In this document: positions 57,710-64,000 of the stretch, piece after piece
Layout: every line of letters begins with the position of its first letter
Numbering within the stretch: the stretch's first letter is position 1
NCBI GenBank assembly: GCA_019634675.1
Contig: JAHCAX010000001.1
Coordinates: forward strand, 434,001 to 498,000
DNA from: Acherontichlamydia pituitae
GTDB taxonomy: Bacteria; Chlamydiota; Chlamydiia; Chlamydiales; Rhabdochlamydiaceae
Direction: 5' to 3'
DNA length: 64,000 nt
The notes under the pieces: model-generated
Told to the model about the DNA's origin: nothing
Databases searched by the model: none
Seen by the model: the letters and a program-made list of their open reading frames with translations, nothing else
Translations under genes and position numbers: made by a program

Positions 57710-59608
57710 ATGTCTCATCGGAAATCTGGAAAAGAAGTGATCGTCGTCGGCGGAGGGCTTGGGGGCTTGGCTGCTGCAATGAAGCTTGCCGAGAAAGGAT
57801 GCCACGTCAAGGTCGTCTCTGTCACGAAGGTCAAACGCTCCCATTCGGTTTGCGCGCAAGGGGGCATCAATGCGGCCATGAACTTGAAAAATGAAGACGA
57901 TTCTCCTTTGATCCATGCGTACGACACGATTAAAGGAGGCGATTTTCTCGGCGACCAGCCTCCGGTCTTGGAAATGTGCCTTGCTGCGCCGGGCATTATC
58001 CGGATGATGGAGAGGTTCGGCTGTCCATTTAATAGGACGCCTGAGGGAAACCTCGACTTCCGAAGGTTTGGAGGAACTCTTTACCACCGGACTGCGTTTT
58101 GCGGCGCATCGACAGGACAGCAGTTGTTATATGCCCTCGATGAGCAGGTGCGCAGATATGAGGCGAAAGGGCAGGTGGAGAAGTTTGAGAACCATGAGTT
58201 CATGCGCCTTGTGATCGACGAAGAAGGATGCGCCCGAGGGATTGTGATCATGGACCTGATCAGCATGAAGCTCGATGTTCTCAAGGCCGATGCTGTCGTT
58301 TTTGGAACGGGAGGTCCTGGCCTCATTTTCAAAAAATCGACGAACTCCACGTTCTGTACGGGAGCTGCGAACGGCAGGCTCTTTATGCAGGGGATGAAAT
58401 ATGCCAACGGGGAGTTCATCCAAATCCATCCGACTGCAATTCCAGCGGAAGACAAGCTGCGGCTGATCTCGGAATCTTCGCGCGGAGAAGGGGGAAGGGT
58501 ATGGGTCTATGGCGATTCAACCAAGACGATCCAAGCTCCTGACGGAAGCATGATCCCTTGCGGGGTGACTGGCGAGCCTTGGTACTTTTTGGAAGAGATG
58601 TACCCGGCGTTCGGTAATCTTGTTCCGCGCGATATCGGCGCGCGCGAGGTCTTGCGCATTTGCGAGATGGGACTTGGGATCGACGGCAAAAACCAGGTCT
58701 ACCTCGACGTCTCCCATCTGCCTGCCAAAGTTCAGCACAAGATCGAGTCGGTCCTCGATATTTATCGGAAGTATACAGGGGAAGATCCGCACAAAGTGCC
58801 GATGAAGATCTATCCGGCCGTCCATTATTCGATGGGCGGCGCGTGGGTCGACTGGCCCTCTGCAGACGATCCAGACCGTTGGACCCGCTTTAGGCAGATG
58901 ACGAATATTCCGGGCTGCTTCAACGTCGGCGAATCGGAGTTCCAATACCATGGCGCCAACCGCCTCGGGGCCAATTCGCTCCTTTCGTGCATCTTCGGAG
59001 GGCTTGTCGCCGGGATGGAAGTTCCCCGCTACCTCGATGGACAGGAGCACAGCTACGGCAACCTTCCTTCAAGGCTGTATTCAGAAGCGCTTGCAAAAGA
59101 AGAGTCTTTCAAACATGATCTGATGACTAGGGACGGGAAGGAAAATGTCCACCGTTTGCACGATGAATTGTCCGATTTGATGGTGAGCAACGTGACTGTA
59201 AAGCGCAACAATGCCGACCTGAAAAAAACGCTCGAGGGGATCAAGGCGATCCGGGATCGTTATGAGCATATCTCGCTCGACGATCATGGCAGCACGATGA
59301 ATCAGACCTACACGTTTGCCAACCAGTTCCTGCCGATGCTGGAGCTTGCACTCGTCATCACCAAAGGGGCGCTGTTGCGCGATGAGTTCCGCGGGGCGCA
59401 CTACAAACCGGAATTTCCGAACCGCGACGATGAAAACTGGCTGAAAACGACGATTGCGACGTATGATCCGGCCCAAGGGGAGCCTGCGATCTCGTATGTG
59501 CCTGTCGACTTGCGCCATTTAAAACCTGTGATGCGCGATTACAGCAAAGCCAAAAAAGTTGTGCCGAAATTGGAAAATATCCCTTCCAACATCCAACTGC
59601 CGGTCTAA
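57710..59608 (+). CDS. sdhA: Succinate dehydrogenase flavoprotein subunit
   Basis: A 632-residue flavoprotein that oxidises succinate to fumarate. The FAD-binding Rossmann motif is VVGGGLGGLAAAMKLAEKG near residues 11-29; the covalent FAD histidine region is HRTAFCGASTGQQL; ESSRGEGGRVW and HYSMGGAWVDWPSADD hold active-site residues. The HPTAIPA segment near residue 243 matches the family. Length is typical of the Bacillus-type enzymes. Confidence 0.95.
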   Translation: MSHRKSGKEVIVVGGGLGGLAAAMKLAEKGCHVKVVSVTKVKRSHSVCAQGGINAAMNLKNEDDSPLIHAYDTIKGGDFLGDQPPVLEMCLAAPGIIRMMERFGCPFNRTPEGNLDFRRFGGTLYHRTAFCGASTGQQLLYALDEQVRRYEAKGQVEKFENHEFMRLVIDEEGCARGIVIMDLISMKLDVLKADAVVFGTGGPGLIFKKSTNSTFCTGAANGRLFMQGMKYANGEFIQIHPTAIPAEDKLRLISESSRGEGGRVWVYGDSTKTIQAPDGSMIPCGVTGEPWYFLEEMYPAFGNLVPRDIGAREVLRICEMGLGIDGKNQVYLDVSHLPAKVQHKIESVLDIYRKYTGEDPHKVPMKIYPAVHYSMGGAWVDWPSADDPDRWTRFRQMTNIPGCFNVGESEFQYHGANRLGANSLLSCIFGGLVAGMEVPRYLDGQEHSYGNLPSRLYSEALAKEESFKHDLMTRDGKENVHRLHDELSDLMVSNVTVKRNNADLKKTLEGIKAIRDRYEHISLDDHGSTMNQTYTFANQFLPMLELALVITKGALLRDEFRGAHYKPEFPNRDDENWLKTTIATYDPAQGEPAISYVPVDLRHLKPVMRDYSKAKKVVPKLENIPSNIQLPV

Positions 59609-59619
59609 AAGGAGATTTG

Positions 59620-60402
59620 ATGGAAACTGCAAAGTCCAAAACGTTCATCCTCAAAATCTATCGGGGAGTTGCAAACAACCAGTATTGGGAAGAGTTTGAG
59701 CTGGAGCTGAAACCTTTTCTCAACATCACGTCGGCTTTGATGGCGGTGCAGAAAGATCCGATCAACCGGAAAAATGAGAAGGTGACTCCTGTCGCTTGGG
59801 AGCAAGGGTGTTTGGAGGAGGTGTGCGGTTCCTGTTCGATGCTTGTGAATGGCCGTCCTCGCCAAGGCTGCTCTGCGCTCATCCAAGACCTGCTCAAGCA
59901 AACTGGAAGCGACACGGTCGCATTGGCGCCGTTAACGAAGTTCCCGCTTGTCAAAGACCTCGTTGTCGATCGGACGCAGATGTTCGAAAATCTTAAGAAA
60001 GTCAGAGCCTGGATCGATGCGGACGATGCATTGGACCGCGGCTTCGGCCCGAAGATCAGTCCGGCTGTCCAAGAAGCCCTCTATGTGCTTTCAACGTGCA
60101 TGACCTGCGGCTGCTGCACGGAGGCATGTCCTCAGGTGAATGCCAAGTCGAAGTTCGTTGGTCCGGCAACCATTTCTCAAGTGCGCCTTTTTAACTCCCA
60201 TCCTGTCGGCAAGCTGATGAAGGCCGACCGCCTGCGCCCCCTTATTGAAGAAGGAGGCGTTTCCGATTGCGGCAATGCGCAGAACTGCGTCAAGGTCTGC
60301 CCGAAGAACATCCCTCTGACCGAATCGATCGCCCTCATCGGCCGAGAAGCTGTAAAACAAGGGTTGAAGGACATGGTCAGTCTGCCCGATGCGGAGCCGT
60401 AA
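59620..60402 (+). CDS. sdhB: Succinate dehydrogenase iron-sulfur subunit
   Basis: A 260-residue iron-sulfur protein. The [2Fe-2S] cluster ligands are in CLEEVCGSCSMLVNG with a later Cys in RQGCSALI; the [4Fe-4S] and [3Fe-4S] ligands are in STCMTCGCCTEACPQVN and NCVKVCPKNIPLT. It transfers electrons from SdhA to quinone through SdhC. ATG 59620 with AAAAGGAG six bases ahead is the start, not TTG 59617. The gene converges on the DUF1398 gene with 3 bases between stops. Confidence 0.94.
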   Translation: METAKSKTFILKIYRGVANNQYWEEFELELKPFLNITSALMAVQKDPINRKNEKVTPVAWEQGCLEEVCGSCSMLVNGRPRQGCSALIQDLLKQTGSDTVALAPLTKFPLVKDLVVDRTQMFENLKKVRAWIDADDALDRGFGPKISPAVQEALYVLSTCMTCGCCTEACPQVNAKSKFVGPATISQVRLFNSHPVGKLMKADRLRPLIEEGGVSDCGNAQNCVKVCPKNIPLTESIALIGREAVKQGLKDMVSLPDAEP

Positions 60403-60405
60403 TCG

Positions 60406-60798
60406 TTAGGGAAATTTCTCTACGTAGGATTCTCCTTCAGAGCTTCCAAAATAGGAGCAGGTGCGCTCATTGATATCGACGCGATAGCGGACGATCCCAG
60501 CTTCGATCACCTCTTTCATGCAGTCTGAATAGGAGGTCTTTTCCGTCTGATGCTTCGTGATTGCTTTGAATAAAGCGTTTTTGTCAAAGGCGCCTTTCTT
60601 GGGAGGCTGCTGGTAGGACAGAACTCCCGATTGCTTCAGGGTCTTCCCATCTCCATGATAGACGATTTCATACGTCATTAAGTCGACGTCATAGTATGCG
60701 ACGCCCGCTTCTTTGAGGGCGGAGAGTGTTTTCGGAAACGGCCAGCGTTCCGCTTTGGAAACTTTGGAGATCTCTTCAATTTTGGATGGATTGAACAT
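60406..60798 (-). CDS. DUF1398 family protein
   Basis: A 130-residue cytoplasmic protein resembling DUF1398 (YbcV-like). Family-like features are the repeated AGVAYYDVDLMTYEIVYHGD and AGIVRYRVDINERTCSYFGS segments, which suggests an internal duplication of a strand-rich unit. No reaction is known. It is the last gene of a three-gene operon led by the TetR regulator. Confidence 0.8.
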   Translation of the reverse strand: MFNPSKIEEISKVSKAERWPFPKTLSALKEAGVAYYDVDLMTYEIVYHGDGKTLKQSGVLSYQQPPKKGAFDKNALFKAITKHQTEKTSYSDCMKEVIEAGIVRYRVDINERTCSYFGSSEGESYVEKFP

Positions 60799-60814
60799 TG
60801 TTTTGCCTTATTTG

Positions 60815-61069
60815 TTAGTGATTTTTCCATGCCGGCATTTTTGCCATCATTTCTTTTGCAATCGCTTCTGCAGCTGTTTGGTCAATGCCTTGAGATTGGA
60901 CCAAGTAACCGGTCATTCCAGCTAAAACCTCTTGGTATGGCTTGAGCTGTCCTTTTTCATCGGTGCAATAGGTGCAATAATGGATCGTGATGTTGCTTAG
61001 CGCATGATCGGATGGCTTTTCCAAGGGCATTCCGCAAGAGTTGCAAGAGGGGCATGTTTGTTTTTGCAT
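60815..61069 (-). CDS. Zinc-ribbon domain protein
   Basis: An 84-residue protein with cysteine motifs CPSCNSCGMP (residues 6-15) and CTYC (about 32-35), arranged as a single zinc ribbon. The helical C-terminal half has AAEAIAKEMMAKMPAWK. It sits 15 bases downstream of the TetR gene and 16 bases upstream of the DUF1398 gene, so the three are cotranscribed. The role is unknown. Confidence 0.75.
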   Translation of the reverse strand: MQKQTCPSCNSCGMPLEKPSDHALSNITIHYCTYCTDEKGQLKPYQEVLAGMTGYLVQSQGIDQTAAEAIAKEMMAKMPAWKNH

Positions 61070-61084
61070 CGTGTTTTCTCCATT

Positions 61085-61648
61085 TTAGAGTTTGTGTGTT
61101 TTTATAAAGTGCTCGAGAAGTTCTTTGCCGTGAGTATCAATTACCGACTTTTTCGGCGCAAAGAGGTCCTTATTGGATAAATAGTAATGGATCAGTCCAA
61201 GCCAGCTGTTAAGCAGCAAATGGATTGGCGAAGAGGGCTTCTTTTTAGAAAGCGCTTTTTCTAAATGGTGTGCAATGCCTGCTTGGATAAAGAGGATCCG
61301 GTTGCGGACAGAAGGTGGGAGCAAGGGCCCCTCCATTACAAGGCGGGTGTAAAGGGGCTCAAACTCTTTGATCACGCTCAAATGAACAAAGAGGATTTCT
61401 TTCGGGCTTGCATTTTCTTTGGAAAGTTGTTGGAGCTTTTCCCCCATTTGCAATCCAAGCTTGTCGACAACGGTGGCAAGCAGTTCTTCCCGTGTTGGAA
61501 AATGGACAAAGAGAGCTCCATGGGATACGCCGGCTGATTGGGCCACATCCAAGGTCTTCGTCGCCAAAAAGCCATTCTTCGCAAATTCCTTGTACGCGGT
61601 TGCGAGCAAATGCTCTCTTGTCTGTTCTTTTTGCTGTTTTCTGTTCAT
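61085..61648 (-). CDS. TetR-family transcriptional regulator
   Basis: A 187-residue repressor-type protein. The N-terminal helix-turn-helix domain is typical: REHLLATAYKEFAKNGFLATKTLDVAQSAGVSHGALFVHFPTREEL (about residues 11-57). The C-terminal ligand-binding domain is all-helical and not recognisable. It heads an operon with the zinc-ribbon and DUF1398 genes and is preceded by its probable operator. The start is ATG 61648 with no obvious ribosome site, so it is likely a short-leader transcript. Confidence 0.88.
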   Translation of the reverse strand: MNRKQQKEQTREHLLATAYKEFAKNGFLATKTLDVAQSAGVSHGALFVHFPTREELLATVVDKLGLQMGEKLQQLSKENASPKEILFVHLSVIKEFEPLYTRLVMEGPLLPPSVRNRILFIQAGIAHHLEKALSKKKPSSPIHLLLNSWLGLIHYYLSNKDLFAPKKSVIDTHGKELLEHFIKTHKL

Positions 61649-61650
61649 GC

Positions 61651-61673
61651 GTAATAACTCAGTGAGTTGTTAC
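61651..61673. promoter_or_regulatory. Operator palindrome of the TetR operon
   Basis: GTAATAACTCA-G-TGAGTTGTTAC, 11-bp arms with one G/T pair, ends 2 bases before the tetR start codon. Minus-strand promoter elements TTGCCA (61698-61703) and TATAAT (61676-61681), spacer 16, place initiation near 61669, so the operator covers the start site; autorepression is strongly suggested. Confidence 0.75.
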
Positions 61674-61745
61674 TCATTATAAAGAACGCCGCTTTTTTGG
61701 CAATCAGCGAAATATTTTTTTAGATCGGAAAGGGGTTGTTGGGAG

Positions 61746-61775
61746 TTGCTCAATTAGTAGAAAAACGGGTATCAT
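61746..61775 (+). promoter_or_regulatory. Promoter of the 6S-like RNA
   Basis: TTGCTC at 61746-61751 and TATCAT at 61770-61775, 18-base spacer. Initiation would fall just upstream of the structured region beginning at 61791. Confidence 0.5.
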
Positions 61776-61790
61776 TGAGCCATTCTTTTT

Positions 61791-61970
61791 CCGTCGGATG
61801 GGACACCCGAAGGTTAGAAGCGGTGCTCATTAACAACGTTATCCATTAGGGGATCACGATGCTAAAGCTTAGGAAGCCGGTTGCTCTTGCAGCAGATGGC
61901 GCCTCCTTTAGGAAGCGGTCCCACCTATTGCAATTAGGTTATTGCAGCCCTACCCGGCCCCACCCGACGG
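61791..61970 (+). ncRNA. Structured small RNA, 6S-RNA-like
   Basis: A 180-base region without coding capacity. Its ends pair over 12 bp with one mismatch (CCGTCGGATGGG at 61791-61802 with CCCACCCGACGG at 61959-61970), followed by TCTTTATTT. Inside, CTAAAG/CTTTAG, AGG/CCT and GCC/GGC form an apical stem (about 61862-61911) capped by TGCT-CTTGC-AGCA. A small hairpin TGCAAT-TAGGTT-ATTGCA lies on the 3' side of a central open region, a feature of 6S RNA. Three similar motifs (TTAGAAGCGG, TTAGGAAGCCGG, TTAGGAAGCGG) recur. Size, promoter and shape fit 6S RNA, but I cannot prove it. Confidence 0.5.
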
Positions 61971-62000
61971 TCTTTATTTCAGCACTCTCCTAAAATTCTT

Positions 62001-62030
62001 TTGACGCATTTATTTCTTATCGGATACGTT
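62001..62030 (+). promoter_or_regulatory. Candidate promoter of the porin-like genes
   Basis: TTGACG at 62001-62006 and TACGTT at 62025-62030, 18-base spacer, about 50 bases upstream of ATG 62082. Confidence 0.45.
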
Positions 62031-62081
62031 ATTAGATCTTTTAATAACGATCCGTTCATTTCCTAAAAGCAAGGTCCATCG

Positions 62082-63197
62082 ATGTTGGGTAAGAAGTCCA
62101 ATTTGTTTGTTCTCGCGCTCGCAATGATGATGGGAAGCGTGTGCGCTGACGATGTCTCAAGTGCGCAAGACGGCCAAGCGCAAAGCGGGATCAGCGCGAT
62201 TTCTCAAACTAATGTGGATGGAACTGTAGGCGGAGTCAATCCCAGCTATCCAAAGAAGTGCTACCAAGTCGGGCTATACGTCACAGGCGACTACTTGTAC
62301 TGGAAAGCGGAGCAAGAAGGGCTGATGTTTACCGAGACATCTAAAAATAGGGTTCCCTTCACAATTGACGATGGGAAAATGATCAATCCCGATTTTGATT
62401 GGGCGTCCGGCTTTCGAGTGGGGATGGGCTACAACTTTCGTTATGATGGGTGGGATATTTTTCTGCAGTGGACCGACTATGATGTTGAGACGTCTCGGCA
62501 TGTTCATGCGCCAAAAAATGGTCAATTGTTAGCGCTCTGGTCGACTGCGCATGGTGTCAATCCTTCTTACTATGGACTAAAAGCTTCTGCGCATTGGCAT
62601 TTGGACTATGACATCGTCGATCTGGAGCTCGGGCGCAATTATTATGTCAGCAGGGCATTGTCCATCCGTCCATTTCTCGGAGCGCGGGGAGCTTGGATCT
62701 ATCAAAGGATCCGCGTGCACTACGAGGGATTGGATTTTGGATCGGGAATTAATCCGAATAACTTCCCTTTGACCACATGGGGAAAAAATGCATTTCATGC
62801 CGGCGGCGCTCGGCTAGGTTTTAACCTGGTCTGGCATTTGAACCGGATGTGGGGGATCTATACCAACGTTTCAGGATCATTGCTGCTTGGGTATTTTAAT
62901 GCGCACGTGCATGGAAAGCTCAATCTTCCTCCGGAAGCGACAAGCGTTGAACTTTCATCAAGTATTAGGCGGGTGAGGCCGAACTTAGAAATTGCCACAG
63001 GCCTCAAATGGGAAGATTGTTTTGATAGGGGAAAATGGCATTTGGCGATCACTGTCGGATATGAACTTGTCCAATGGTGGTCGATGAACCAAATGATCCA
63101 AATGCTCGATGCTTGCCCAGCTAATGGAGAGTCCTATCGTCGGCGAGGGGATTTAGGGTTGCAAGGTTGGACGATTGCAGCGCGCTTGGACTTCTAA
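62082..63197 (+). CDS. Porin-like outer membrane protein (chlamydial MOMP-like family)
   Basis: A 371-residue protein with a signal peptide (MLGKKSNLFVLALAMMMGSVCA), then a short Ser/Gln-rich segment and an outer-membrane beta-barrel with alternating strands. The family-like motifs are YVTGDYLYWKAEQEGLMF, WASGFRVGMGYNFRYDGWDI, YDIVDLELGRNYYVSRALS and a C-terminus ending in AARLDF with terminal Phe, the usual barrel-insertion signal. It resembles the large MOMP-like and Lpg1974-type pore families of environmental chlamydiae. It is probably a surface porin or adhesin. Confidence 0.83.
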   Translation: MLGKKSNLFVLALAMMMGSVCADDVSSAQDGQAQSGISAISQTNVDGTVGGVNPSYPKKCYQVGLYVTGDYLYWKAEQEGLMFTETSKNRVPFTIDDGKMINPDFDWASGFRVGMGYNFRYDGWDIFLQWTDYDVETSRHVHAPKNGQLLALWSTAHGVNPSYYGLKASAHWHLDYDIVDLELGRNYYVSRALSIRPFLGARGAWIYQRIRVHYEGLDFGSGINPNNFPLTTWGKNAFHAGGARLGFNLVWHLNRMWGIYTNVSGSLLLGYFNAHVHGKLNLPPEATSVELSSSIRRVRPNLEIATGLKWEDCFDRGKWHLAITVGYELVQWWSMNQMIQMLDACPANGESYRRRGDLGLQGWTIAARLDF

Positions 63198-63257
63198 GGG
63201 ACTCTGGATTGGTGATGATGATTAAGCAGGATTTCAAAGTAAAAAGGGATGTTCTTA

Positions 63258-64000
63258 ATGCGAAATAACTTTTCTCAGTTCCTAGCCGGCATAACAGGTG
63301 CGGTGACGTTCATGACCTCCTTTTTGAGCGCTGATCCGGCAGTAAGCTCTAGTGCGTCCAGTGAAGGTGTTTCTTCTATTTCCCAACGGACTGTTGAAAA
63401 CCAGCCACGAGGTAAAAGCGCTTCAACTTATTTAAAATCTCCTAAGACGGTCGGAATTTATTTCACAGGAGAGTTTCTCTATTGGAACGGGGAATTGGAA
63501 GGATTGGATTATGTGGTTAGATCAAAATCGCCTTCCGGCGCTGCATCGAATCTACCCTTTGATATAGCCCCTACGATGAAAGATGGCAAAGCGCTTTATC
63601 CCGATTTTGGCTGGGATCCTGGATTTCGTGTTGGGATGGGCTACCATATCCCCCATGACCAATGGGACATTTATTTGGATTGGACCCGCTTTCAAAATGA
63701 TGCTTCCGATTCCTCTCATCCTCCATCCGGAGGCAGCATTGATGGGACGTGGCTGCTCACCTCTTTTGGCAGCGCAGCGACGTTTGCAAGCGCCCATTGG
63801 AAATTGGATTACGATGTCTTGGATTTAGAACTCGGACGCTCCTATTATCTGACCAAGGCGCTCTCCGCGCGACCTTTCATCGGCTTAAGAGGGGTTTGGA
63901 TCGATCAGCATTATCGGACTACTTATCATGGAATCAGCGTCTCAAGAGGTTTTTTCCTTCCGGCAGCGATTACAAATATCCATCTTAAAATGAAGAATGA
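63258..64000 (+). CDS. Second porin-like outer membrane protein (3' truncated by window)
   Basis: Open from ATG 63258 to the window end; 247 residues are visible. The start is MRNNFSQFLAGITGAVTFMT, a signal-peptide-like region, then the same pattern as the preceding gene: FTGEFLYWNGELEGLDY, WDPGFRVGMGYHIPHDQWDIY, YDVLDLELGRSYYLTKALSA. It is thus a tandem paralogue, 60 bases downstream of the first copy and probably cotranscribed. The barrel's C-terminal strands are outside the window. Confidence 0.8.
   Translation, partial: MRNNFSQFLAGITGAVTFMTSFLSADPAVSSSASSEGVSSISQRTVENQPRGKSASTYLKSPKTVGIYFTGEFLYWNGELEGLDYVVRSKSPSGAASNLPFDIAPTMKDGKALYPDFGWDPGFRVGMGYHIPHDQWDIYLDWTRFQNDASDSSHPPSGGSIDGTWLLTSFGSAATFASAHWKLDYDVLDLELGRSYYLTKALSARPFIGLRGVWIDQHYRTTYHGISVSRGFFLPAAITNIHLKMKN

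Noticed and set aside
61791..61970. Identity as tmRNA, SRP RNA or RNase P RNA
   Set aside because: No tRNA-like ends with CCA, no SRP tetraloop core (GGAAGG...GCAG with its partner strand), and no P-RNA universal segments such as GAGGAAAGTCC.
1..64000. tRNA, rRNA genes and CRISPR arrays
   Set aside because: I looked through the intergenic regions and saw no tRNA cloverleaf, rRNA segment, or regularly spaced repeats.
1..64000. Insertion sequences or transposase genes
   Set aside because: No transposase-like protein was seen; the only mobile-like signals are the palindromes listed.

Overview
The window looks like the chromosome of a chlamydia, most likely an amoeba-associated ('environmental') lineage of the Waddlia/Criblamydia/Parachlamydia type. 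The grounds are a compact type II secretion cluster (unknown membrane protein-gspD-gspE-gspF-two pseudopilins), a tolQ-tolR-tolA-like-tolB-pal-LysM order that I recall from Chlamydia, an sdhCAB operon of chlamydial type, and two tandem cysteine-poor porin-like outer membrane proteins. Retention of glutamate racemase, a canonical PhoB-type regulator, MFS transporters and large secreted repeat proteins fits the larger genomes outside Chlamydiaceae. The genus is inference.

Layout. 1-4.7 kb: end of a heavy-metal P-type ATPase, two small membrane proteins and a secreted proline-rich, collagen-like protein. 4.9-12.3 kb: type II secretion operon. 12.3-18.7 kb: PEBP-like protein, small membrane protein, MFS carrier, flavin-reductase-like protein, a very long secreted MORN/YwqK-type repeat protein and a secreted histidine phosphatase. 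18.7-21.7 kb: an AT-rich accessory island with a long palindromic element, a 134-aa orphan and a stand-alone LanM-dehydratase-like protein. 21.7-26.9 kb: rsmD, a VWA protein and a TPR protein in one operon. 27-33.5 kb: a secreted RHS/YD-repeat protein with a hydrolase-like C-terminal domain, followed by a protein with an internal duplication. 33.7-39.8 kb: DMT and MFS carriers, a glycine-zipper lipoprotein, and a NADAR protein convergent with a PRTase-like protein. 39.9-48.2 kb: RqcH-like protein, response regulator, murI and the Tol-Pal operon. 48.3-51.5 kb: HAD-like protein and glycosyltransferases, including a broken tandem copy. 52.3-55.6 kb: a compact four-gene accessory operon (trypsin-like protease, HicB antitoxin, YhcG-type nuclease, PAF-acetylhydrolase-like hydrolase). 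55.9-60.4 kb: tatD and sdhCAB. 60.4-61.7 kb: TetR operon with an operator palindrome. 61.8-62.0 kb: a structured, 6S-like small RNA. 62.1-64 kb: two tandem porin-like proteins, the second cut by the window end.

Recurring themes. Envelope biology dominates: secretion, Tol-Pal, porins, lipoproteins and secreted repeat proteins. Long imperfect palindromes of about 95-180 bp sit against gene ends. Two of them (18.7 kb and 46.8 kb) share sequence and size and look like one dispersed MITE-like family; one lies inside the tol operon. The strongest candidates for undescribed biology are the four-gene operon at 52.3-55.6 kb, the LanM-like island at 19-21.7 kb, the NADAR/PRTase pair at 36.6-38.4 kb, the RHS protein and its duplicated-domain partner, and the palindrome family.
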